Source of the DNA: Incurvaria masculella
Lineage: Eukaryota > Arthropoda > Insecta > Lepidoptera > Incurvariidae
NCBI GenBank assembly: GCA_946894095.1
Contig: OX335658.1
Coordinates: forward strand, 13,755,001 to 13,819,000
DNA length: 64,000 nucleotides
Reading direction: 5' to 3'
Below, piece by piece: positions 10,260 through 22,200 of this stretch (position 1 is its first letter; each line of letters begins with the position of its first letter). The translations under genes were made by a program, and so were the position numbers. The notes beneath the pieces are model-generated. The model worked only from the letters and a program-made list of their open reading frames with translations. It did no database searches and was not told the DNA's origin.

Positions 10260-13200
10260 CTGTGGACAAATTACCAGCCTAAATAAAAAGTTGATGATCC
10301 TTTCATTATTTATCTAGTGTTTACCTACTTGAACAATCGAACTTAGAATTCTTACTAATAAATATTGTATAAAGGCTGCATATCTATAGATGAGGATTAG
10401 ATACGTTCCAAAACCATCTCGTAAAATTAATCCTATATATGGTCAGGGGGCCCATTCAGGTAAGAGTGAGTTCGAATTCGTCGCTAAATATAAACTCACT
10501 TTTTTAAGTAGAAGTTCATGTTTCCACAATTCTTGAACATGATTATAGTTAGGTAAAAATCTGTTGGTTGGAAGTATAAATAATAGTTCCGTTATTTAAA
10601 TAATCATATATTTACCAGCTAATTTTAGGTTAACTCACTCCCGAGCTCGAACTCACTTTTGCTTGAATCCAGATCTAACTAACAAACTTTTGAAAATTTG
10701 TCAAATAAATGTCAACTGTACTGTCATGAATGACACAGTGCATCTTTTATGTAAAATAACTGATCATGGGCCGCCCTCTTTTTGAATGCAAAAAATTCAT
10801 GACATGAATAAAGATGAGCACTGTTACCAGTTGCATAAAGATATGCATAGAAGTTGGCTATATCTGGTCTATTTTCTAAAAATGTGCTGTGCCTCGTATA
10901 TAAAAGCGTATACAGATATCACATTGTTTTAGTAAGGCTTTAAGTATATATCTTTAAATTATATTTTAACCCATCAACTGAGTAGTCTAAATTTAATTTC
11001 AAAACAGATTATTGAAATATTATTACAGTAGGTGAAACATTGACCACGGTATTGGAACTCAGACGGTACCCACTGTCGAGGTGTCCAAATCTATCTATCT
11101 TAAACGACGGCACGCAAAAGCCACGGGACTGCTCGGCCCACATGGCAAACGAGGACAGCTCCCAGTTCACAAACCCTGCTGTCGAGGTCGAGTGTACCTT
11201 ATTTTGCATGTACCGCTCTCCTCACGTAACGACCGGGACACCCGCTAGTTTGCAGACCCTGCTGTCGAGGTGTTCACATGGTGTACCTGATATTCCGGGG
11301 CCTCTCTCCCGACCTGGTGAACTAGAACAGCCGCCATTTCACGAACCCCAACCCAGATGCTGCGCCTCATCTTGAACGACGGATGGCGCACCACAAGCCG
11401 CGGGCCTTCTGTCCGCACGTGGCGACCAAAGACAGCAACGAACCCTCTTATCGAGGTGTCTCTGTACCTTATCATGGGCGACTAAAAGCCATAAGCCGCG
11501 GGGCCGCTCTCCCCACGTGGCTACCGAGGTCAGCTGCCAGTTCGAGAGCCCTTCTTTCGAGGTGTCCAGATAGTGTAACTTATCTTAGACGACTGCAAAA
11601 GCACGAAACCAGTTGACAAATCCTGCTGCCGAGGTGTCCAGTAGTAGTACCTTATCTTGGACGAATGCACGCCACAAGCCGCGGGGCCGCTCTCCCCACG
11701 TGGCGACCGAGGATAGCCGCCAGTTGACGAACCCTGCTGCCGAGGTGTCCAGTGGTAGTACCTCATCTTGGACGACCGCACGCCACAAGCCGCGGGGCCG
11801 CTCTCCCCACGTGGCGACCGAGGATAGCCGCCAGTTGACGAACCCTGCTGCCGAGGTGTCCAGTGGTAGTACCTTATCTTGGACGACCGCACGCCACAAG
11901 CCGCGGGTCCGCTCTCCCCACGTGGCGACCGAAGATAGCCGCCAGTTGACGAACCCTGCTGCCGAGGTGTCCAGTGGTAGTACCTTATCTTGGACGAATG
12001 CACGCCACAAGCCGCGGGGCAGATCTCCCCACGTGGCGACCGAGGATAGCCGCCAGTTGACGAACCCTGCTGCCGAGGTGTCCAGTGGTAGTATCTTATC
12101 TTGGACGACTGCACGCCACAAGCCGCGGGGCCGCTCTCCCCACGTGGCGACCGAGGATAGCCGCCAGTTGACGAACCCTGCTGCCGAGGTATCCAGTGGT
12201 AGTACCTTATCTTGGACGACCGCACGCCACAAGCCGCGGGTCCGCTCTCCCCACGTGGCGACCGAAGATAGCCGCCAGTTGACGAACCCTGCTGCCGAGG
12301 TGTCCAGTGGTAGTACCTTATCTTGGACGAATGCACGCCACAAGCCGCGGGGCAGATCTCCCCACGTGGCGACCGAGGATAGCCGCCAGTTGACGAACCC
12401 TGCTGCCGAGGTGTCCAGTGGTAGTACCTCATCTTGGACGACCGCACGCCACAAGCCGCGGGTCCGCTCTCCCCACGTGGCGACCGAAGATAGCCGCCAG
12501 TTGACGAACCCTGCTGCCGAGGTGTCCAGTGGTAGTACCTTATCTTGGATGAATGCACGCCACAAGCCGCGGGGCCGCTCTCCCCACGTGGCGACCGAGG
12601 ATAGCCGCCAGTTGACGAACCCTGCTGCCGAGGTGTCCAGTGGTAGTACCTCATCTTGGACGACCGCACGCCACAAGCCGCGGGGCCGCTCTCCCCACGT
12701 GGCGACCGAGGATAGCCGCCAGTTGACGAACCCTGCTGCCGAGGTGTCCAGTGGTAGTACCTTATCTTGGACGACCGCACGCCACAAGCCGCGGGTCCGC
12801 TCTCCCCACGTGGCGACCGAAGATAGCCGCCAGTTGACGAACCCTGCTGCCAAGGTGTCCAGTGGTAGTAGCTTATCTTGGACGAATGCACGCCACAAGC
12901 CGCGGGGCAGATCTCCCCACGTGGCGACCGAGGATAGCCGCCAGTTGACGAACCCTGCTGCCGAGGTGTCCAGTGGTAGTATCTTATCTTGGACGACTGC
13001 ACGCCACAAGCCGCGGGGCCGCTCTCCCCACGTGGCGATCGAGGATAGCCGCCAGTTGACGAACCCTGCTGCCGAGGTATCCAGTGGTAGTACCTTATCT
13101 TGGACGACCGCACGCCACAAGCCGCGGGTCCGCTCTCCCCACGTGGCGACCGAAGATAGCCGCCAGTTGACGAACCCTGCTGCCGAGGTGTCCAGTGGTA

Positions 13201-16200
13201 GTATCTTATCTTGGACGACTGCACGCCACAAGCCGCGGGGCCGCTCTCCCCACGTGGCGACCGAGGATAGCCGCCAGTTGACGAACCCTGCTGCCGAGGT
13301 ATCCAGTGGTAGTACCTTATCTTGGACGACCGCACGCCACAAGCCGCGGGTCCGCTCTCCCCACGTGGCGACCGAAGATAGCCGCCAGTTGACGAACCCT
13401 GCTGCCGAGGTGTCCAGTGGTAGTATCTTATCTTGGACGACTGCACGCCACAAGCCGCGGGGCCGCTCTCCCCACGTGGCGACCGAGGATAGCCGCCAGT
13501 TGACGAACCCTGCTGCCGAGGTATCCAGTGGTAGTACCTTATCTTGGACGACCGCACGCCACAAGCCGCGGGTCCGCTCTCCCCACGTGGCGACCGAGGA
13601 TAGCCGCCAGTTGACGAACCCTGCTGCCGAGGTGTCCAGTGGTAGTACCTCATCTTGGACGACCGCACGCCACAAGCCGCGGGGCCGCTCTCCCCACGTG
13701 GCGACCGAGGATAGCCGCCAGTTGACGAACCCTGCTGCCGAGGTGTCCAGTGGTAGTACCTTATCTTGGACGACCGCACGCCACAAGCCGCGGGTCCGCT
13801 CTCCCCACGTGGCGACCGAAGATAGCCGCCAGTTGACGAACCCTGCTGCCGAGGTGTCCAGTGGTAGTACCTTATCTTGGACGAATGCACGCCACAAGCC
13901 GCGGGGCCGCTCTCCCCACGTGGCGACCGAGGATAGCCGCCAGTTGACGAACCCTGCTGCCGAGGTGTCCAGTGGTAGTACCTTATCTTGGACGACCGCA
14001 CGCCACAAGCCGCGGGTCCGCTCTCCCCACGTGGCGACCGAAGATAGCCGCCAGTTGACGAACCCTGCTGCCGAGGTGTCCAGTGGTAGTACCTTATCTT
14101 GGACGAATGCACGCCACAAGCCGCGGGGCAGATCTCCCCACGTGGCGACCGAGGATAGCCGCCAGTTGACGAACCCTGCTGCCGAGGTGTCCAGTGGTAG
14201 TATCTTATCTTGGACGACTGCACGCCACAAGCCGCGGGGCCGCTCTCCCCACGTGGCGACCGAGGATAGCCGCCAGTTGACGAACCCTGCTGCCGAGGTA
14301 TCCAGTGGTAGTACCTTATCTTGGACGACCGCACGCCACAAGCCGCGGGTCCGCTCTCCCCACGTGGCGACCGAAGATAGCCGCCAGTTGACGAACCCTG
14401 CTGCCGAGGTGTCCAGTGGTAGTACCTTATCTTGGACGAATGCACGCCACAAGCCGCGGGGCAGATCTCCCCACGTGTCGACCGAGGATAGCCGCCAGTT
14501 GACGAACCCTGCTGCCGAGGTGTCCAGTGGTAGTATCTTATCTTGGACGACTGCACGCCACAAGCCGCGGGGCCGCTCTCCCCACGTGGCGACCGAGGAT
14601 AGCCGCCAGTTGACGAACCCTGCTGCCGAGGTATCCAGTGGTAGTACCTTATCTTGGACGACCGCACGCCACAAGCCGCGGGGCCGCTCTCCCCACGTGG
14701 TGACCGAGGATAGCCGCCAGTTGACGAAACCTGCTGCCGAGGTGTCCAGTGGTAGTACCTTATCTTGGACGACCGCACGCCACAAGCCGCGGGGCCGCTC
14801 TCCCCACGTGGCGACCGAGGATAGCCGCCAGTTGACGAACCCTGCTGCCGAGGTGTCCAGTGGTAGTACCTTATCTTGGACGACCGCACGCCACAAGCCG
14901 CGGGTCCGCTCTCCCCACGTGGCGACCGAAGATAGCCGCCAGTTGACGAACCCTGCTGCCGAGGTGTCCAGTGGTAGTACCTTATCTTGGACGAATGCAC
15001 GCCACAAGCCGCGGGGCAGATCTCCCCACGTGGCGACCGAGGATAGCCGCCAGTTGACGAACCCTGCTGCCGAGGTGTCCAGTGGTAGTATCTTATCTTG
15101 GACGACTTGCACGCCACAAGCCGCGGGGCCGCTCTCCCCACGTGGCGACCGAGGATAGCCGCCAGTTGACGAACCCTGCTGCCGAGGTATCCAGTGGTAG
15201 TACCTTATCTTGGACGACCGCACGCCACAAGCCGCGGGGCCGCTCTCCCCACGTGGCGACCGAGGATAGCCGCCAGTTGACGAAACCTGCTGCCGAGGTG
15301 TCCAGTGGTAGTACCTTGTCTTGGACGACCGCATGCCACAAGCCGCGGGGCCGCTCTCTCCACGTGGCGACCGAGGATAGCCGCCAGTTGACGAACCCTG
15401 CTGCCGAGGTGTCCAGTGGTAGTACCTTATCTTGGACGACTGGACGCTCGACTGGACGCCACAAGCCGCGGGGCCGCTCTCCCCACGTGGCGACCGAGGA
15501 TAGCCGCTAGTTGACAAAACCTGCTGCCGAGGTGACCAGTGGTAGTACCTTATCTTGGACGACCGCACGCCACAAGCCGCGGGGCCGCTCTCCCCACGTG
15601 GCGACCGAGGATAGCCGCCAGTTGACGAAACCTGCTGCCGAGGTGTCCAGTGGTAGTACCTTATCTTGGACGACCGCATGCCACAAGCCGCGGGGCCGCT
15701 CTCTCCACGTGGCGACCGAGGATAGCCGCCAGTTGATGAAACCTGCTGCCGAGGTGTCCAGTGGTAGTACCTTATCTTGGACGACCGCATGCCACAAGCC
15801 GCGGGGCCGCTCTCCCCACGTGGCGACCGAGGATAGCCGCCAGTTGACGAACCCTGCTGCCGAGGTGTCCAGTGGTAGTACCTTATCTTGGACGACCGCA
15901 CGCCACAAGCCGCGGGTCCGCTCTCCCCACGTGGCGACCGAAGATAGCCGCCAGTTGACGAACCCTGCTGCCGAGGTGTCCAGTGGTAGTACCTTATCTT
16001 GGACGAATGCACGCCACAAGCCGCGGGGCAGATCTCCCCACGTGGCGACCGAGGATAGCCGCCAGTTGACGAACCCTGCTGCCGAGGTGTCCAGTGGTAG
16101 TATCTTATCTTGGACGACTGCACGCCACAAGCCGCGGGGCCGCTCTCCCCACGTGGCGACCGAGGATAGCCGCCAGTTGACGAACCCTGCTGCCGAGGTA

Positions 16201-19200
16201 TCCAGTGGTAGTACCTTATCTTGGACGACCGCACGCCACAAGCCGCGGGGCCGCTCTCCCCACGTGGCGACCGAGGATAGCCGCCAGTTGACGAAACCTG
16301 CTGCCGAGGTGTCCAGTGGTAGTACCTTGTCTTGGACGACCGCATGCCACAAGCCGCGGGGCCGCTCTCTCCACGTGGCGACCGAGGATAGCCGCCAGTT
16401 GACGAACCCTGCTGCCGAGGTGTCCAGTGGTAGTACCTTATCTTGGACGACTGGACGCTCGACTGGACGCCACAAGCCGCGGGGCCGCTCTCCCCACGTG
16501 GCGACCGAGGATAGCCGCTAGTTGACAAAACCTGCTGCCGAGGTGACCAGTGGTAGTACCTTATCTTGGACGACCGCACGCCACAAGCCGCGGGGCCGCT
16601 CTCCCCACGTGGCGACCGAGGATAGCCGCCAGTTGACGAAACCTGCTGCCGAGGTGTCCAGTGGTAGTACCTTATCTTGGACGACCGCATGCCACAAGCC
16701 GCGGGGCCGCTCTCTCCACGTGGCGACCGAGGATAGCCGCCAGTTGACGAAACCTGCTGCCGAGGTGTCCAGTGGTAGTACCTTATCTTGGACGACCGCA
16801 TGCCACAAGCCGCGGGGCCGCTCTCCCCACGTGGCGACCGAGGATAGCCGCCAGTTGACGAACCCTGCTGCCGAGGTGTCCAGTGGTAGTACCTTATCTT
16901 GGACGACTGCACGCCACAAGCCGCGGGGCCGCTCGCCCCACGTGGCGACCGAGGATAGCCGCCAGTCGACGAACCCTGCTGCCGAGGTGTCCAGTGGTAG
17001 TACCTTATCTTGGACGACTGGACGCTCGACTGGACGCCACAAGCCGCGGGGCCGCTCTCCCCACGTGGCGACCGAGGATAGCCGCTAGTTGACAAAACCT
17101 GCTGCCGAGGTGACCAGTGGTAGTACCTTATCTTGGACGACTGCACGCCACAAGCCGCGGGGCCGCTCGCCCCACGTGGCGACCGAGGATAGCCGCCAGT
17201 CGACGAACCCTGCTGCCGAGGTGTCCAGTGGTAGTACCTTATCTTGGACGACTGGACGCTCGACTGGACGCCACAAGCCGCGGGGCCGCTCTCCCCACGT
17301 GGCGACCGAGGATAGCCGCTAGTTGACAAAACCTGCTGCCGAGGTGACCAGTGGTAGTACCTTATCTTGGACGACTGCACGCCACAAGCCGCGGGGCCGC
17401 TCGCCCCACGTGGCGACCGAGGATAGCCGCCAGTTGACGAACCCTGCTGCCGAGGTGTCCAGTGGTAGTACCTTATCTTGGACGACTGGACGCTCGACTG
17501 GACGCCACAAGCCGCGGGGCCGCTCGCCCCACGTGGCGACCGAGGATAGCCGCTAGTTGACAAAACCTGCTGCCGAGGTGTCCAGTGGTAGTACCTTATC
17601 TTGGACGACCGCATGCCACAAGCCGCGGGGCCGCTCTCCCCACGTGGCGACCGAGGATAGCCGCCAGTTGACGAACCCTGCTGCCGAGGTGTCCAGTGGT
17701 AGTACCTTATCTTGGACGACTGCACGCCACAAGCCGCGGGGCCGCTCGCCCCACGTGGCGACCGAGGATAGCCGCCAGTCGACGAACCCTGCTGCCGAGG
17801 TGTCCAGTGGTAGTACCTTATCTTGGACGACTGGACGCTCGACTGGACGCCACAAGCCGCGGGGCCGCTCGCCCCACGTGGCGACCGAGGATAGCCGCTA
17901 GTTGACAAAACCTGCTGCCGAGGTGACCAGTGGTAGTACCTTATCTTGGACGACTGCACGCCACAAGCCGCGGGGCCGCTCGCCCCACGTGGCGACCGAG
18001 GATAGCCGCCAGTTGACGAACCCTGCTGCCGAGGTGTCCAGTGGTAGTACCTTATCTTGGACGACTGAACGCTCGACTGGACGCCACAAGCCGCGGGGCC
18101 GCTCTCCCCACGTGGCGACCGAGGATCGCCGCTATTTGACAAAACCTGCTGCCGAGGTGACCAGTGGTAGTACCTTATCTTGGACGACTGCACGCCACAA
18201 GCCGCGGGGCCGCTCGCCCCACGTGGCGACCGAGGATAGCCGCTAGTTGACAAAACCTGCTGCCGAGGTGACCAGTGGTAGTACCTTATCTTGGACGACT
18301 GCACGCCACAAGCCGCGGGGCCGCTCGCCCCACGTGGCGACCGAGGATAGCCGCTATTTGACAAAACCTGCTGCCGAGGTGACCAGTGGTAGTACCTTAT
18401 CTTGGACGACTGCACGCCACAAGCCGCGGGGCCGCTCGCCCCACGTGGCAACCGAGGATAGCCGCCAGTTGACGAACCCTGCTGCCGAGGTGTCCAGTGG
18501 TAGTACCTTATCTTGGACGACTGGACGCTCGACTGGACGCCACAAGCCGCGGGGCCGCTCTCCCCACGTGGCGACCGAGGATCGCCGCTATTTGACAAAA
18601 CCTGCTGCCGAGGTGACCAGTGGTAGTACCTTATCTTGGACGACTGCACGCCACAAGCCGCGGGGCCGCTCGCCCCACGTGGCGACCGAGGATAGCCGCT
18701 AGTTGACAAAACCTGCTGCCGAGGTGACCAGTGGTAGTACCTTATCTTGGACGACTGCACGCCACAAGCCGCGGGGCCGCTCGCCCCACGTGGCGACCGA
18801 GGATAGCCGCCAGTCGACGAACCCTGCTGCCGAGGTGTCCAGTGGTAGTACCTTATCTTGGACGACTGGACGCTCGACTGGACGCCACAAGCCGCGGGGC
18901 CGCTCTCCCCACGTGGCGACCGAGGATAGCCGCTATTTGACAAAACCTGCTGCCGAGGTGACCAGTGGTAGTACCTTATCTTGGACGACTGCACGCCACA
19001 AGCCGCGGGGCCGCTCGCCCCACGTGGCGACCGAGGATAGCCGCTAGTTGACAAAACCTGCTGCCGAGGTGACCAGTGGTAGTACCTTATCTTGGACGAC
19101 TGCACGCCACAAGCCGCGGGGCCGCTCGCCCCACGTGGCGACCGAGGATAGCCGCTATTTGACAAAACCTGCTGCCGAGGTGACCAGTGGTAGTACCTTA

Positions 19201-22200
19201 TCTTGGACGACTGCACGCCACAAGCCGCGGGGCCGCTCGCCCCACGTGGCGACCGAGGATAGCCGCCAGTTGACGAACCCTGCTGCCGAGGTATCCAGTG
19301 GTAGTACCTTATCTTGGACGACTGCACGCCACAAGCCGCGGGGCCGCTCGCCCCACGTGGCGACCGAGGATAGCCGCCAGTCGACGAACCCTGCTGCCGA
19401 GGTGTCCAGTGGTAGTACCTTATCTTGGACGACTGGACGCTCGACTGGACGCCACAAGCCGCGGGGCCGCTCTCCCCACGTGGCGACCGAGGATAGCCGC
19501 TAGTTGACAAAACCTGCTGCCGAGGTGACCAGTGGTAGTACCTTATCTTGGACGACTGCACGCCACAAGCCGCGGGGCCGCTCGCCCCACGTGGCGACCG
19601 AGGATAGCCGCCAGTCGACGAACCCTGCTGCCGAGGTGTCCAGTGGTAGTACCTTATCTTGGACGACTGGACGCTCGACTGGACGCCACAAGCCGCGGGG
19701 CCGCTCTCCCCACGTGGCGACCGAGGATCGCCGCTATTTGACAAAACCTGCTGCCGAGGTGACCAGTGGTAGTACCTTATCTTGGACGACTGCACGCCAC
19801 AAGCCGCGGGGCCGCTCGCCCCACGTGGCGACCGAGGATAGCCGCTAGTTGACGAACCCTGCTGCCGAGGTGTCCAGTGGTAGTACCTTATCTTGGACGA
19901 CTGCACGCCACAAGCCGCGGGGCCGCTCGCCCCACGTGGCGACCGAGGATAGCCGCTAGTTGACGAACCCTGCTGCCGAGGTGTCCAGTGGTAGTACCTT
20001 ATCTTGGACGACTGGACGCTCGACTGGACGCCACAAGCCGCGGGGCCGCTCTCCCCACGTGGCGACCGAGGATCGCCGCTATTTGACAAAACCTGCTGCC
20101 GAGGTGACCAGTGGTAGTACCTTATCTTGGACGACTGCACGCCACAAGCCGCGGGGCCGCTCGCCCCACGTGGCGACCGAGGATAGCCGCTAGTTGACAA
20201 AACCTGCTGCCGAGGTGTCCAGTGGTAGTACCTTATCTTGGACGACTGCACGCCACAAGCCGCGGGGCCGCTCGCCCCACGTGGCGACCGAGGATAGCCG
20301 CCAGTCGACGAACCCTGCTGCCGAGGTGTCCAGTGGTAGTACCTTATCTTGGACGACTGCACGCCACAAGCCGCGGGGCCGCTCGCCCCACGTGGCGACC
20401 GAGGATAGCCGCCAGTCGACGAACCCTGCTGCCGAGGTGTCTAGCAAGCGTGGGCTGAGAAGGTCCACGCTGGTTCCTGTGACATCCACGGCGATGAATT
20501 GGCATGCGAACAAAATTTGGTCCGTCCATGTAACTCATCGATTAGTATCCAAAAGGTCTGAGAAATGCTTGCATAAATGTTAATACAATTCTTGTAATGC
20601 TATAATATTTTTTTTAGTATAGTATTTGACTTTCATTTTTAAACATATGTTACTTAATAACAACACACTCTTCTTAATAGCCATATGATGAGAAAACTGG
20701 ATTCTCCAAATAAACCTTGTTAAAAAATCTCCTCCATGGTCACCGACTTTGTGTCCGAACGTTCCATCCTGTACATCTCCTTTTCTCCGAAATAGATTTA
20801 AAATATTCATGCTATACACCCGAAAAAAAGCTTAGAGAAGTATATTTTTTAGAAAACGAATTTCAACGAAGCAAAAATTCATTTTTAGAAGAAATGTAAC
20901 AACCGGCCAAGTGCGGGTCGGACTCGCTTACGAAGGGTTCAGTACCAACGTACAAGATTTACCCCAAAAAAACACGTTATTTGTATGAGGAATTTTTATT
21001 ATTTTATAATTTTACCTATTTCTTGTTATAGCGGCAAAATAAATACATAATCTGTGAAAATTTGAGCTTCCTACCTCTTACGATTCATGAGATACAGCCC
21101 TTAGACAGACGGACGGACGGACGGACAGCGGAGGCTTAGTTCCGTTTTCACCCTTTGGGTACGGAACCCTAAAAAGTTTTTTTTCGCCGTTAGATAATCC
21201 GACTAGAGTATTTTTGTCACTGTCTTTGCAACAAATTATCAGCTCACTGATGGGAGAAGATTACGATGGGTCCCAAAATATCATTATTTCAATATAATGT
21301 AATAATATTTTCTTTAATAGCCCAGCATAAATAAACCTTACTATGTATTAAATATTTATGAATAGTAATCTCATAAGACTAAACCCCCACACAAATAAAG
21401 CCTGCAGCCTTGCAAATGCTTAACTGTGCATAATAAAACATACCTCTAACACGTATGTCTTATTCTATGGACATTTTTGTTAACTTTAAAAATATTTTCT
21501 TTTCTCACTAAGCCCCGGTTGCACGAAGAGACAGCCGAGTTAATCAATGTTCAAACACGTCACTTTTAGTGATCCGCATAGAGTTCCTTCCATACTGTCC
21601 ACACAGAGTGACGTGTTTGATCATACTTTGACGATGATTTTGACTTTTTGTTCTTTCGTGCACTCGGCCCTAAATGTTCTCATCAATCATTCTGTGTTAT
21701 TAAGTCGCACATGGCCTAAGAGAGAGACAACATTTAAATCAGAACCGAAATCCATAAAAGATCACGACAATAAGTATTTTATTTCTTGGGCTAATATCGA
21801 CCCAGCTTGCGTCGTTCGGGACTAATCGAGCCACAAATCGAGTCACAGCCCACGGACGGGCAAACGAAGTGGGGCTAGCACGCGAGATAAATCGATACTT
21901 GGTTGCGGATACCAGGCGACCATACCTTGTGGAGAGAGTAGCTGTACTTGGAGCGCTCCGCGCCGCGAATAGCGGACATTGCTCACCAGCTCAGCGTGTT
22001 CCAAATACTCAACGGCGCATTCGTAAGCGGGAAACAGCAGATGGACGGCAATGTCAGACTCGAATGTAGAGTTCAATAAACTGGCAACACAAAATCAAAT
22101 GACAACGCGTCATTTTTATCTAAGTTTTTATGCAAAGTTTGTAGGAAAGAATGCTAGCAAAATCACCAGTATACATATGCATGCACTCATGAAGCGAACA

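Larger units (their letters stand above)
11606..20342 (-). repeat. Tandem array of about 78 copies of a 111-bp unit derived from the PC1/3 P-domain exon
   Basis: Unit on the minus strand: 99 bp equal to the end of the adjacent exon (33 codons, [14 protein letters not shown]... to VQDK) plus 12 bp equal to the first intron bases (gtactaccactg). Each unit therefore holds GATAAG/gtacta, a CACGTG E-box inside the TWGE codons, and CCGCGG. GC content is far above the flanks. Interior copies differ by a few bases. Twelve units carry a 12-bp insertion (123 bp) and one has an extra T near 15107. Total length minus insertions divided by 111 gives about 78. The array fills most of the 10.1-kb last intron. 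Confidence 0.96.

Noticed and set aside
11606..20342. CRISPR array or satellite centromere
   Set aside because: Repeats are adjacent with no unique spacers, the genome is eukaryotic, and the unit is explained by the neighbouring exon.
11585..20362. A 2925-aa minus-strand ORF and 1181- to 1203-aa ORFs on both strands that look like giant repetitive proteins
   Set aside because: They exist only because the 111-bp repeat period is a multiple of three, which keeps several frames open on both strands. The 2925-aa ORF also changes frame within the repeat at the extra T near 15107. Only the 134-bp exon at its edge has family homology.
20580..20819. Minus-strand ORF upstream of the P-domain exon as an additional convertase exon
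   Set aside because: No P-domain similarity, and phase between exons 21926-22080 and 20343-20476 is already complete.
22027..22045. Non-canonical AC splice acceptor (ctgtttcccgcttac) for the first P-domain exon
   Set aside because: A normal AG at 22081-22082 keeps phase, and the extra 19 codons ([13 protein letters not shown]...) match P-domain strand positions.
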